Shown: in pieces, positions 49,723 to 58,031 of the stretch
How positions within the stretch are numbered: position 1 is the first letter of the stretch
How the letters are laid out: every line of letters starts with the position of its first letter
NCBI RefSeq assembly: GCF_000423645.1
Contig: NZ_AUIJ01000001.1
Location: 186,001 to 250,000, forward strand
From: Sediminimonas qiaohouensis DSM 21189
GTDB taxonomy: Bacteria; Pseudomonadota; Alphaproteobacteria; Rhodobacterales; Rhodobacteraceae
DNA: 64,000 bases
Direction of reading: 5' to 3'
Notes under the pieces: model-generated
Database searches by the model: none
Told to the model about the DNA's origin: nothing
Seen by the model: the letters and a program-made list of their open reading frames with translations, nothing else
Made by a program: the position numbers and the translations under genes

Positions 49723-49759
49723 TTTTCGTTTATTTTCGCTTTTAACGCTAACACGAAAA
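49723..49759 (-). promoter_or_regulatory. probable GlpR (DeoR-type) operator upstream of glpD
   Basis: TTTTCG occurs at 49723-49728 and again at 49733-49738, exactly one helical turn apart, with the inverted CGAAAA at 49754-49759. DeoR-family GlpR repressors bind TTTCG-type direct/inverted words. The AT-rich block contrasts with its surroundings and lies 70-106 bp before the glpD start. No glpR gene is in the window. The remainder of the 49654-49915 gap has no feature I can name. Confidence 0.55.
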
Positions 49760-49915
49760 TATGACGGATTTTCAAAGCTCTCCTCGGTCTTTTCTGGAAG
49801 GCGGAATTGCCGCACATGACGAATATCGCGGTGATTTCTGGCAAATGCGCGCAGCGAAAACGGCGGCGCTCGCCGCGAAACGATCAGAATCGATCATCCG
49901 GGAACGCGCGGGCGG

Positions 49916-50896
49916 TTATCGTATGGCGGCGTGGAACGCGTGGCGCGCGCGGCCCTTGCTCTTGGAGGCATAGAGCGCGGCATCGGCATCGGCCAGCATC
50001 GTTTCGGCGTCGGGACGCGCATAGCCGGACGATAACGTGGTGCCCATGCTGGCGGAAATACGGCACTCGCGCCCGCGATAAAGGATCGGGCGGCTAAGCT
50101 GCGCGATCAGGCGGCGGGCCACGCGCGACAGGCGCGCCTTGTCCGACAGGCCGGGAAAAATCAGCACGAACTCGTCGCCGCCTACCCGCACGGCGGTGTC
50201 ACGCTCGCGCGTGGCGTCGACCAGGATGCGCGCCACCTCCTGCAACACATAATCGCCGGCGGCATGGCCCAACGTGTCATTGACCGTCTTGAAATAGTCG
50301 AGATCCACCGCCATCAGCGCGAAATCGCGCCCCTTGGCGATCAGCCGCCCGATGACGTATTCCATCGCGCGGCGGTTCTTCAGCCCGGTCAGCGTGTCGG
50401 TAAACGCCTGTTCCTCGGCGGCGATCATCGCACCTTTCAGGCGTTGGTTGAGCTTGCGACTGGCCTCCATCGCGGCTGATTTCGCCTCGACCAGGTAGAG
50501 CATTTCGATGGTCATGTCGGTGGCGGCGAAATCCATATCCGTCAGGTCATAGGCCCGCACGGCATCCAACACCGAAATACCGAACGACAGGTTCACCAGC
50601 GCGCCGTCGCCCCACGGCGCGATCACCGCCTTGAGCGCGATATCCGGCGGCACGCGCGGATGCAGTTGAAGCTTGCCCCCCGGCGCGCGCAGCAACGCGG
50701 CGATGCTCAAAGCGTCGCGCGGGCGCGTCACCTCGAACAGATCGTTGAGGGCCCGGCCCTCGACCGCGCCCCCCGGGAACAGCTTGTGCAGGGTTGGGCC
50801 GGCGTGGCGGATGACGCCGCCGCCATCAAGGCGCAGGTGCATCGGACACAGCACATCCAACGCCTTGTCGGCGCACTGCTTGTCGCGCTCTGTCAT
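49916..50896 (-). CDS. HNOBA-GGDEF diguanylate cyclase
   Basis: A 326-residue soluble protein with three parts. Residues ~14-128 match the HNOBA domain of animal soluble guanylate cyclase: LCPMHLRLDGGGVIRHAG, the FEVTRPRDAL region (~54-63), and YDLTDMDFAATDMTIEML leading into the signalling coiled coil (~128-165). Residues ~170-326 form a GGDEF domain with DLDYFKTVNDTLGH, the active-site RVGGDEF (237-243) and the inhibitory RxxD site R230-E-R-D233 at the correct spacing. It should make cyclic-di-GMP with product feedback. Its ATG overlaps the stop of the H-NOX-like gene (ATGA), so the two are co-produced and presumably partners. Confidence 0.9.
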   Translation of the reverse strand: MTERDKQCADKALDVLCPMHLRLDGGGVIRHAGPTLHKLFPGGAVEGRALNDLFEVTRPRDALSIAALLRAPGGKLQLHPRVPPDIALKAVIAPWGDGALVNLSFGISVLDAVRAYDLTDMDFAATDMTIEMLYLVEAKSAAMEASRKLNQRLKGAMIAAEEQAFTDTLTGLKNRRAMEYVIGRLIAKGRDFALMAVDLDYFKTVNDTLGHAAGDYVLQEVARILVDATRERDTAVRVGGDEFVLIFPGLSDKARLSRVARRLIAQLSRPILYRGRECRISASMGTTLSSGYARPDAETMLADADAALYASKSKGRARHAFHAAIR

Positions 50897-51486
50897 CCCA
50901 GTGCCGCCCGCCCGCCAAGATCAAAGGCGCGCCCCTTTGAATAGGCCGATTCGATCAGCGTGATGTAGATAACTTCGCAATCGCCGGACGCCTCGCCATG
51001 TTCCAGCAGCACCAGCGCACCGCAATCATCCGCCAGCGCCCGCAGCACGCCCATCATGACATGGCCGAACCCGTGATGGGGGGACCGGCACACGAGGCTA
51101 TAGAGGTTGGCCGCGTGCTCGCGCAGCTCAAGGCGGGGCAGCTCAAGATCCTCCACCGCCAGCCGCGCCCGGCCCGGCAGATCGTCGAGCGAATGCAGGA
51201 AATCGACGAACCCGACGCCGCCGAATCGCAAGAGCCGGCGCAGCGCCTCAAGGTTGGGATGCGACACGAGGTAGGTGCCGATATCCTCAAGAACCTCGTC
51301 GCGCGGCTTACCCAGGTGGTGCACGATGGCACCCAGGATATCCTCGGTCAGCTTGTCGTCATAGGTCAGCATCGGCTCGAACGAGCTAACCTCAAGCCCC
51401 GCGCGGCGGGTTACCTCGCGCCACGCGTCCGCGCCATAGCTGTCGCGTACAAACCCTTCGATCGCACGATTAACAAGCCCGTGCAT
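50893..51486 (-). CDS. H-NOX-fold (heme NO-binding family) protein lacking the heme-ligand histidine
   Basis: A 197-residue H-NOX family protein. The start MHGLVNRAIEGFVRDSYG at 51486 matches typical H-NOX N-termini; longer frames do not. The middle has ILGAIVHHLG, DIGTYLVSHPNLEALRRLLRFGG, then FLHSLDDLPGRARL. Aligned by eye with Thermoanaerobacter H-NOX (LDEVH...PPRL), the proximal heme histidine position is Pro104, while the LPRL continuation keeps register. The YxSxR heme-propionate motif reads C133-R-S135-P-H137. Heme binding by the standard mode is therefore unlikely. The C-terminal part (LLEHGEASGDCEVIYITLI) is preserved. It is upstream of and overlapping the HNOBA-GGDEF gene. Confidence 0.88.
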   Translation of the reverse strand: MHGLVNRAIEGFVRDSYGADAWREVTRRAGLEVSSFEPMLTYDDKLTEDILGAIVHHLGKPRDEVLEDIGTYLVSHPNLEALRRLLRFGGVGFVDFLHSLDDLPGRARLAVEDLELPRLELREHAANLYSLVCRSPHHGFGHVMMGVLRALADDCGALVLLEHGEASGDCEVIYITLIESAYSKGRAFDLGGRAALG

Positions 51487-51557
51487 GTGGCCCCCATTCG
51501 CCATTGCTGGATGACGCGCAGGATGGCGTGGCAAGCCTTAATATTTCTTCAACAGAT

Positions 51558-53339
51558 TCAATTTTCAGGAACCAGGCCCTTCCCGCCCAGCTCGATCATG
51601 TTCAGACCGGCGGGGCGCACGCGAAAATCGCCGTCGAGCGCGCGCGCGATCGCCTCGGTCGTCAGCGACGCCGACAGGCCGGTGGTCACATCGCGCAGCC
51701 CGCCGGTGCGGCGCAGCCGGCCGGCGCGCAGCTCGACCGCGTGGGCGATGATCCGCGCCTCGCCCGCGCGCAGCAGCATCACCCCCTGCGGCAGGTCCAG
51801 GTGGCTGTTGAACCGCGCCATCACCAGGACGCAACCGGGGCGGCCATCGCCAAGCGTACGGCGGCATGCCTCAAGCGCCTGCCGCTGGTAAAACGGCGCC
51901 AGCCCGGCAAAGGCGCCTTGCGGCAGGACCTGATCCTCGGGGCGCAGGGGCACGGCGGCGGCCAGCGCGGCGGCGATGTCACCGCCATCCCCGGCAAGCC
52001 GCGCGTAGCCCTGCTGCGTGCGCGCCCGGCGCGCGTCCGCGATCCGGGTCAGCAGCGCGCCATGTTCGGGGTGGTCTTGCATCTGCGCCAACCGCTCCAG
52101 CCCCGCGTCACCGGGCCGGCCCCAGCGATGCGCCATCTCCCACAGCGCCAGATCGTCCAGCGGCGCGCGCCCATCCGCAAAGCGGCTGAGCTGGCTGGCA
52201 GTGGCGATCCGCTCGGCGTTCAGAAGCGGCGTCAACCACAGCACGCACAGCCCCGCCACCACCAGCGCCATCGCCACGTTGGCGCGGCGCACACGGTCCA
52301 TCCAGTGATGCCGCCGCAGCACCGCCACCGCATACAGAATCGCATAGGCCATGATCACCGCCGCCGACAGCGCCGCCACCAGCCGGTCGGGCGTCCAGCC
52401 GTATTGCGCCACCCGCTGCCACAGCGCCCAGATCGCCACCGCCACCAGCAGCGGCAAAAGCACTGCCAACGCCTCGACCACGAGGCGCATCGCGCGGCCA
52501 TGCACGGCGCGGCCATTGTCGCAATCGATCGCCACGCTAATCAGCGCGATCGCCGCCAGCGACATCGCCAGAAGCGTGCCCGCCACCGACAGATCCCCCA
52601 AAAGGCCCGATACCCCGCGCAGCGCGGCCGCGGCCAGGAACACCACCATCACCGCCAGGACGATCGGCGACAGCAGCCGTAGAAGGCGCAGCAAAAGGTG
52701 CGGCGACAGGTACTCGCGCAGCTCGTAGATCACCGCCAGCGCCAGGCCCAGGACAAGCCCGCTTAGCGCCGCGACGGCCCAATCCACCTCGATCAGGTCG
52801 GCGATGACGGTGATGCCGACCAGCCCCAGAACCGCGTCGGACAACAGCGCCACGCCCCAGAAGATCGCCACGAACAGCCACCCGGCAGCATAGCGCATGA
52901 GGATGGTCCAGGCCGCATCGAACAGCGCGGCATAGTCGCGCCACAGGCGCGGCGCCTCAAGGCAGGCGCTGGCAAACGGGGTGGCGATGAACAAATAGCC
53001 CGTAAACGCGGCCAGCAGGTGACCGCTGCGCAGCGCGGCCTCGACGGTATCGTAGCGCAGCGCCGCCCAACTGAGCAGGAGCGCGCCGGGCACCGCAAGG
53101 ATCAGCGCGGCAAGCGCGGCGCGGGCGGGCCGCGCCGGCCCGGCCAGCGCCAGCGTCACGCCAAAGCCCCCGGCAACGGCCGCCGTGAGCAAGAGCGTCA
53201 GGCGCGGGTTGTCCAGCAGTTCGGGCAGCCTGTCGAACAGGAACCAGACCGACAGGCCCGCCACCACCCCGATCAACGCCATCGCGGCGCGGGTGCGGGT
53301 GATCGAGCGATCTCTGTCGCGGGGTGTGGCGCGGGCCAT
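51558..53339 (-). CDS. DUF4153 polytopic membrane protein
   Basis: A 593-residue protein with about ten to twelve hydrophobic helices in the first ~380 residues (for example AAMALIGVVAGLSVWFLF and LLPLLVAVAIWALW) and a soluble C-terminal part of ~210 residues rich in alanine, arginine and leucine. Matches the DUF4153 family by layout (the GWTPDRLVAALSA stretch near 340 is typical). Function unknown. ATG at 53339 follows GAGGTGCCC; a GTG two codons earlier is also possible. It shares direction with, but is 71 bp from, the H-NOX gene. Confidence 0.82.
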   Translation of the reverse strand: MARATPRDRDRSITRTRAAMALIGVVAGLSVWFLFDRLPELLDNPRLTLLLTAAVAGGFGVTLALAGPARPARAALAALILAVPGALLLSWAALRYDTVEAALRSGHLLAAFTGYLFIATPFASACLEAPRLWRDYAALFDAAWTILMRYAAGWLFVAIFWGVALLSDAVLGLVGITVIADLIEVDWAVAALSGLVLGLALAVIYELREYLSPHLLLRLLRLLSPIVLAVMVVFLAAAALRGVSGLLGDLSVAGTLLAMSLAAIALISVAIDCDNGRAVHGRAMRLVVEALAVLLPLLVAVAIWALWQRVAQYGWTPDRLVAALSAAVIMAYAILYAVAVLRRHHWMDRVRRANVAMALVVAGLCVLWLTPLLNAERIATASQLSRFADGRAPLDDLALWEMAHRWGRPGDAGLERLAQMQDHPEHGALLTRIADARRARTQQGYARLAGDGGDIAAALAAAVPLRPEDQVLPQGAFAGLAPFYQRQALEACRRTLGDGRPGCVLVMARFNSHLDLPQGVMLLRAGEARIIAHAVELRAGRLRRTGGLRDVTTGLSASLTTEAIARALDGDFRVRPAGLNMIELGGKGLVPEN

Positions 53340-53570
53340 GGGCACCTCTTTGTGTCGCGGGGCGCGCGTGCCCCATGCCCCGGGGCGCGCGCAGTCGCCG
53401 CCACACTAGCGCGCCGCCCGCGTCCCGACCAGAGGGGATAAGCGGCGCGCGGCCATGCCGCGCAAAACGGTGTCTCGCCCGCCCGCCTCTGGCGGCCGGC
53501 TCGGGGAGCGGGTGGGGCGACGCGTTGCTGCGGGCGGGCGTGCAGGCGGGACGGGCGAATGCCTCCGGCG

Positions 53571-53594
53571 GGAGTATTTTGGGCAAGATGAAGG
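53571..53594 (+). repeat. GGAGTATTTT-type intergenic repeat, copy 3
   Basis: GGAGTATTTTGGGCAAGATG followed by AAGG, preceded by GCCTCCGGCG. It sits in the 364-bp gap 53340-53703 between the DUF4153 gene and the MttB-family gene. That gap is otherwise GC-rich, with a run of nine G at 53679-53687, and holds no credible gene. Confidence 0.7.
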
Positions 53595-53703
53595 GCCGGG
53601 ACGCTGTGCGCAGCGGCGCGCCACGGGGGCCGTACCGGCGTGGGGCCGCGGTGGCGCGCTCTGCCACGCGAAATCGAAGGGGGGGGGCAGCAGGCCGCCT
53701 GCG

Positions 53704-55263
53704 CTAGAAATCGGTGGGCGCGCCGCCTTCATGTTTGCGGCGAGCGACGAAATCGCTCAGTTCCTCGTGGATGGTGTCCTCCATTGGCGGCGGCTCAAAC
53801 CCGGCGACGATGGCCTTGTAGACGTTATGCGCGCGCTCGGTCGTCCAGACCGCGCCGGCGGCCTCCCATGCCTCGTAGTTGCGCCAATCCGACAGGAACG
53901 GCTGATAGAACGCGTGGGTGTAGCGGTCCTGCGTGTGCTGGGTACCGAAGAAATGCCCGGTCGGGCCGACCTCGGCAACGGTGTCGACGGCCAGCGCCTC
54001 GGGGCTGGTGTCGCAGATCACCGGATCAAGGTAGCGCTGCACCTGCTGGAGCACCTCGCAATCCATCACGAATTTCTCGGGACTGGCGATCAGCCCGCCC
54101 TCGAGCCAGCCGGCGGCGTGGTAGATCATGTTGGAGCCCGATTGCACGCCCGCCCAGAGGCTGTTCATGCTTTCCCACATCGCCTGCGCGTCGGGCACGT
54201 TGGCCGCGCACACCCCTGACGAGCGCAGCGGCAAGCCGTAGAAGCGCGCCATCTGGCCGCTCATCTGGGTGGCGCGCATGTATTCGGGGGTGCCGAAGGC
54301 GGGTGCGCCGGTTTTCATGTCCACGTTGCTGGTGAAGGTGCCGATCGCGGTCGGCACGCCGGGGCGCATGTACTGCGCCAGCGCCACCGCGCTGAGGCTT
54401 TCGGCCAGCGATTGCGCCACTGCACCCGCCATCGTCACCGGCGCCATCGCGCCCGCCAGCGTGAAAGGCGTCACGATCAGGCCCTGCCCCCGCCGCGCCA
54501 GCCGCATCCAGCCGTCCAGCATCGGATGGTCATGCTTTAGCGGCGAGGTGGAGTTGATGTTGGTATACATGCGCGGGCTGGCGTCGAATTCATCGTGGCT
54601 GAGCCCGCCGGCGATGCGCACCATTTCCATCACGTCCTCGATCCGCTCGGGGCCCAGCGCGTAGGCATGCGCGACCTTGTCGGTCAGCGTCAACTTGTCA
54701 TAGAGCACGTCGAGGTGGCGCACGCTGGCATGCACGTCCTGCGGCTCGGTCGGGTAGCCGCCGACGAAGTGGATGCAGTTGAAATACTGGCTGAGCTTTA
54801 GGAAATCGCGGCACATCTCGCGCGTGCCGGGCAGTTTCCGGCCCAGCGTCATGTCCCAGTAGTTCGGCGGGCTGGAGACGTTGCCGAACAGGATATGCCC
54901 CTCGCCCATGGTGATGCGGCGGGCGGGGTTGCGCGGCGTTATGGTCCAGCTTGCAGGCGCGCGGCCGACCATTTCCATCACGAAATCGCGGCCCATGCGC
55001 ACGTTCTCGCCGCGCACGGTGCAGCCCGCCTTGCGCATGATCTCAAGCGCCTCGGGATTGAGGAACTCGATGCCGATCTCCTCAAGGATGCGCATGGCGG
55101 CGTCGTGGATCGCCTCTACCCCTTCGGGCGGCAGCGGCTCGGTCGGGGGGTCGGTGTTGATCGGGGGGTTCCAGGGGCTTTGCTCGATCACGGCGGTGCC
55201 GCGGCGGCTGGCGTTGCCCGCGCGCCCGCCGCTTCGTTTTCTGCGTGTCGGTTTGTCGGTCAT
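53704..55263 (-). CDS. trimethylamine methyltransferase (MttB) superfamily protein, non-pyrrolysine
   Basis: A 519-residue TIM-barrel protein of the MttB superfamily: GVEAIHDAAMRILEEIGIEFL (~48-68), ITMGEGHILFGNVSSPPNYWD, MYTNINSTSPLKHDHPMLDG, AGAMAPVTMAGAVAQSLAE (~290-310), and the C-terminal THAFYQPFLSDWRNYEAW. Archaeal MttB has an in-frame amber codon read as pyrrolysine; this frame has none, so it belongs to the non-Pyl branch, whose studied members demethylate glycine betaine and related quaternary amines onto a corrinoid protein. No corrinoid protein gene is adjacent. ATG at 55263 follows CAGGAGACGCGCA. The N-terminus TRRKRSGGRAGNASRRG is basic and disordered. Confidence 0.9.
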   Translation of the reverse strand: MTDKPTRRKRSGGRAGNASRRGTAVIEQSPWNPPINTDPPTEPLPPEGVEAIHDAAMRILEEIGIEFLNPEALEIMRKAGCTVRGENVRMGRDFVMEMVGRAPASWTITPRNPARRITMGEGHILFGNVSSPPNYWDMTLGRKLPGTREMCRDFLKLSQYFNCIHFVGGYPTEPQDVHASVRHLDVLYDKLTLTDKVAHAYALGPERIEDVMEMVRIAGGLSHDEFDASPRMYTNINSTSPLKHDHPMLDGWMRLARRGQGLIVTPFTLAGAMAPVTMAGAVAQSLAESLSAVALAQYMRPGVPTAIGTFTSNVDMKTGAPAFGTPEYMRATQMSGQMARFYGLPLRSSGVCAANVPDAQAMWESMNSLWAGVQSGSNMIYHAAGWLEGGLIASPEKFVMDCEVLQQVQRYLDPVICDTSPEALAVDTVAEVGPTGHFFGTQHTQDRYTHAFYQPFLSDWRNYEAWEAAGAVWTTERAHNVYKAIVAGFEPPPMEDTIHEELSDFVARRKHEGGAPTDF

Positions 55264-55321
55264 TGCGCGTCTCCTGTTGCTGCGATCAGGAAACACGCCG
55301 TTGCGGGGCACGGGCGTGCCG

Positions 55322-55346
55322 GAATGCGACGGATCGCGTCGCATTC
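55322..55346. promoter_or_regulatory. 25-bp palindrome upstream of the MttB-family gene
   Basis: GAATGCGACG (55322-55331) and its exact inverse CGTCGCATTC (55337-55346) around GATCG, 59 bp before the methyltransferase start codon. It fits an operator for a dimeric regulator. As it lies between lolD and this gene on the same strand it could also be a stem after lolD, but no T-run follows. The rest of the 202-bp gap is unremarkable. Confidence 0.5.
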
Positions 55347-55465
55347 AGAACAGGGTGCGCCGTTTTACCCGCGCCGGGGCACGGGAATGTGGACGGCACG
55401 GACCTGCCCCGCACCGCGCCAAACGCCGGAAAATGTGGAAACGTCCCGGGTGCCCCGATCGCGCG

Positions 55466-56149
55466 TCAGCGCGCGGCGAGCTGCCCTTGATCGAGATGAA
55501 GCACCCGGTCCATCCGCGCGGCCAGATCGCGGTTATGCGTGGCGATCACCGCCGACAGGCCGGTGCCCTGCACCAGGTCCATCAGCGCCGCGAACACCGT
55601 GTCGGATGTTTCCGGATCGAGGTTGCCGGTCGGCTCGTCCGCCAGCAAAAGGCGCGGCCCGTTGGCCAGCGCCCGGCAGAACGCGACGCGCTGCTGCTCG
55701 CCGCCCGACAGGGCCGCGGGGCGGTGATCGGCGCGCGGCGCAACGCCGACCCGCCCCATCAGGTCGCGCGCGCGCTGCTCGGCCTGCTTGCGGCTTGCGC
55801 CGTTCACCAGTTGCGGCAGCACCACGTTTTCCAGCGCGCTGAATTCAGGCAGCAGGTGGTGGAACTGGTAGACGAAGCCCACGTCGCGCCGCCGCGCGAT
55901 GGTACGGCGCCGATCACCCAGCCCGCCCATGTCCTGCCCGCCGATGCGCACCGTGCCGCTATCGGGCAGGTCCAGCAGCCCCGCGATATGCAGCAGCGTG
56001 GATTTGCCGGCCCCCGACGGCGCCACCAGCGCGACCACCTCGCCGCGCGCCACGCTGAGGCTGGCGCCCTGCAGCACCCGCACTTCGGCCGGCAGGCCCG
56101 CGTTGTAGGTCTTGGTCACATCCCGCAGGTCTAGAACCGCCTCACTCAT
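55466..56149 (-). CDS. lolD: lipoprotein-releasing ABC transporter ATPase
   Basis: ATPase of the LolCDE complex that hands mature lipoproteins from the inner membrane to LolA. The 227-residue protein has Walker A APSGAGKST (~38-46), Q-loop VYQFHHLLPEFSALENV, signature LSGGEQQRVAFCRAL (~143-157), Walker B LLLADEPTGNLD and the switch histidine in ATHNRDLA. Overlaps the permease gene by 8 bp; GGAGG lies 10 bases before the ATG. Confidence 0.95.
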   Translation of the reverse strand: MSEAVLDLRDVTKTYNAGLPAEVRVLQGASLSVARGEVVALVAPSGAGKSTLLHIAGLLDLPDSGTVRIGGQDMGGLGDRRRTIARRRDVGFVYQFHHLLPEFSALENVVLPQLVNGASRKQAEQRARDLMGRVGVAPRADHRPAALSGGEQQRVAFCRALANGPRLLLADEPTGNLDPETSDTVFAALMDLVQGTGLSAVIATHNRDLAARMDRVLHLDQGQLAAR

Positions 56150-57431
56150 AGCGCAGCGCCTCCACCGGGTTCATCCGTGCCGCGCGCCGGGCAGGAAAGA
56201 TCGTCACGACGAACGACAGCCCCAGCGACAGCACCACCGCCGAGGCCACGTCGGCCAGCCTGAGCTGCGCCGGAAGCTGGTAAATGCCGCGCACCGCCGG
56301 ATCCCAAACCCCGCCGCCCGCGATGTAATTGACGAAGGAAAACACCGGGTCGATATAGATCGCGAACAAACAGCCCAGCGCCACGCCCGCGGCGGTGCCG
56401 ATCAGCCCGGTAAACGCGCCGCAGATAAAAAACACCCGCAGCACCGACCCCTCGGTCAGGCCCATGGTGCGCAGGATGCCGATATCGCGGCCCTTGTTCT
56501 TGACCAGCATGATCAGGCCAGAGACGATGTTCATCGCCGCGATCAGCACCAGGATCGACAGGATCACGAACATCACGTTGTCCTCTATATCCAGCGCCCG
56601 CAGGAACCCGCCGCTGGCGTCGCGCCAGCTCCAGACCTGCGTGCCCGGCCCGGCGGCCTCAAGCAGCGCGCGCTCGATCTGCTCGACCTGCTCGGGATGC
56701 TCAAGCATCACCTCAAGCTCATCGGCGAGGCCCTCGCGGTTGAAATAGGCCTGCGCCTCGTCGAACGGTAGGTAGACGCGCGTGCGGTCGATGTCATAGC
56801 GCCCGGCGGTAAAGATGTAAGTGACCTCGTAGGCCTTGATGCGCGGGCTGGTGCCAAAGGCGGTCTTGACCCCGTCGGGCGAGATCAGCCTGATTTGCTC
56901 GCCCACCCGCAGGCCCAGCTCGCGCGCCACGCCCGAGCCGATGGCGATGCCCTGGTCAAAGCGGCCGATATCGCCGCGCGCCTCTTCTGGGTCGGCGATG
57001 CGCGGGATGGTGCGCAGGTCTCGGGGCGCGATGCCGAACACCTCGACGCCCGCGTTGCGGCCCGACACGCTGGCCATCACCTGCCCCTTGATCAGGGGCG
57101 CAACGCGCGTCACGCCCGGCACATCGCGCACCCGCTCGGCCATCTCGCGGTAGTCCTCGATGGTGCGGTCCATGCGGCCGGTGACCTGGTTTACCTCGCC
57201 CATGGTGTAGACGGTGGCATGGGCGTTGGCGCCCAGGATGGTATCGACGAACTCTGCCCGGAACCCCGAGCGCACCGCCAGCGTCGCGATCAGGGCGAAC
57301 ACCGCCAGGGTGATGCCGATCAGGCTGATCCAGGTCATGACACTCACGCCGCCTTCGGCCCGGCGCGCGCGCAGGTAGCGCCATGCGATCATCCATTCGA
57401 AACCGGCAAAGGGAGCGGGAGTGGCTGCCAC
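56142..57431 (-). CDS. lolC: lipoprotein-releasing ABC transporter permease (LolC/E)
   Basis: A 429-residue permease: an N-terminal helix after FEWMIAWRYLRARRAEGG, a large periplasmic domain (~50-265) and three C-terminal helices, ending AARMNPVEALRYE as in the LolCE/MacB family. Alphaproteobacteria often have one LolC/E that serves as homodimer; only one is seen here. The start is GTG at 57431 with GAGG 8 bases upstream; the first residues before FEWM fit the family. lolD overlaps the end. Confidence 0.93.
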   Translation of the reverse strand: MAATPAPFAGFEWMIAWRYLRARRAEGGVSVMTWISLIGITLAVFALIATLAVRSGFRAEFVDTILGANAHATVYTMGEVNQVTGRMDRTIEDYREMAERVRDVPGVTRVAPLIKGQVMASVSGRNAGVEVFGIAPRDLRTIPRIADPEEARGDIGRFDQGIAIGSGVARELGLRVGEQIRLISPDGVKTAFGTSPRIKAYEVTYIFTAGRYDIDRTRVYLPFDEAQAYFNREGLADELEVMLEHPEQVEQIERALLEAAGPGTQVWSWRDASGGFLRALDIEDNVMFVILSILVLIAAMNIVSGLIMLVKNKGRDIGILRTMGLTEGSVLRVFFICGAFTGLIGTAAGVALGCLFAIYIDPVFSFVNYIAGGGVWDPAVRGIYQLPAQLRLADVASAVVLSLGLSFVVTIFPARRAARMNPVEALRYE

Positions 57432-58031
57432 GGGGAAACCTCGGAGATTATTTTGGGCGGACCTTGGGCGCGGACACGCCCGGCGTCAAGCGAAAGGAGA
57501 CGGTCAATGGTGGCGACGACAGCGCGTGGGCCAAAAGGGTCAGGGTCGGCCCGAAGGTCAGAGCAGCAATGCGGATACGCTCCGCCCGGCGACACCGCCG
57601 GGCAGCGCCTGCCTGCCCCGTCACGCCATAGGCTTGCCTCCGGCACGACGGCAGGCGCTGCCCTCTTATCGTGTCACGAGCGAAACGGTGCAGCGGCATT
57701 TTGGAGAGAAGCGCACGGGCGCCATTGAAATAGGCACAAGGTCAGGTTCGCGCCCGGCCCAGAGGGTGGACTCGGTTTAGCTTGGTGAATGGTTTACGCA
57801 AAACACCAGCGCTGTAGCCTGTTGTAACGTTGAACCAATCCGCGCCCGCCGTTTTGCCGAAGGCGAACCTTCGGCCTGACGGGGGCGGGGTCGGGCGCGA
57901 ACCGGATCGCCGGGCGATCCGGGGGAAAAATTGTGAAGAGCGCGCCTATTGGATTCGGGCACCCAGCCATTCAAAACGGTTCGCACCATGGGCAAATCCT
58001 TGATACGACCCCAAAACCCTCTCGCGACCCC
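57432..58031. other. 600-bp non-coding gap with hairpins between proS and lolC
   Basis: No credible gene. Directly before lolC, 57442-57460 (GGAGATTATTTTGGGCGG) resembles a decayed GGAGTATTTT repeat. A perfect 13-bp inverted repeat GGCAGCGCCTGCC / GGCAGGCGCTGCC spans 57602-57663. GCCGAAGG-cgaa-CCTTCGGC lies at 57856-57875 (a UUCG loop on the minus strand). CCGGATCGCC-g-GGCGATCCGG lies at 57902-57922. The last two probably end or protect the proS message. Frames across the gap are short and compositionally unlike genes. Confidence 0.6.

Noticed and set aside
53704-55263. Pyrrolysine-containing MttB
   Set aside because: The frame has no in-frame TAG, so the protein belongs to the non-Pyl branch.
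57421-57780. 119-residue plus-strand frame in the proS-lolC gap
   Set aside because: Crosses inverted repeats, lacks a ribosome site and has low-complexity basic composition.
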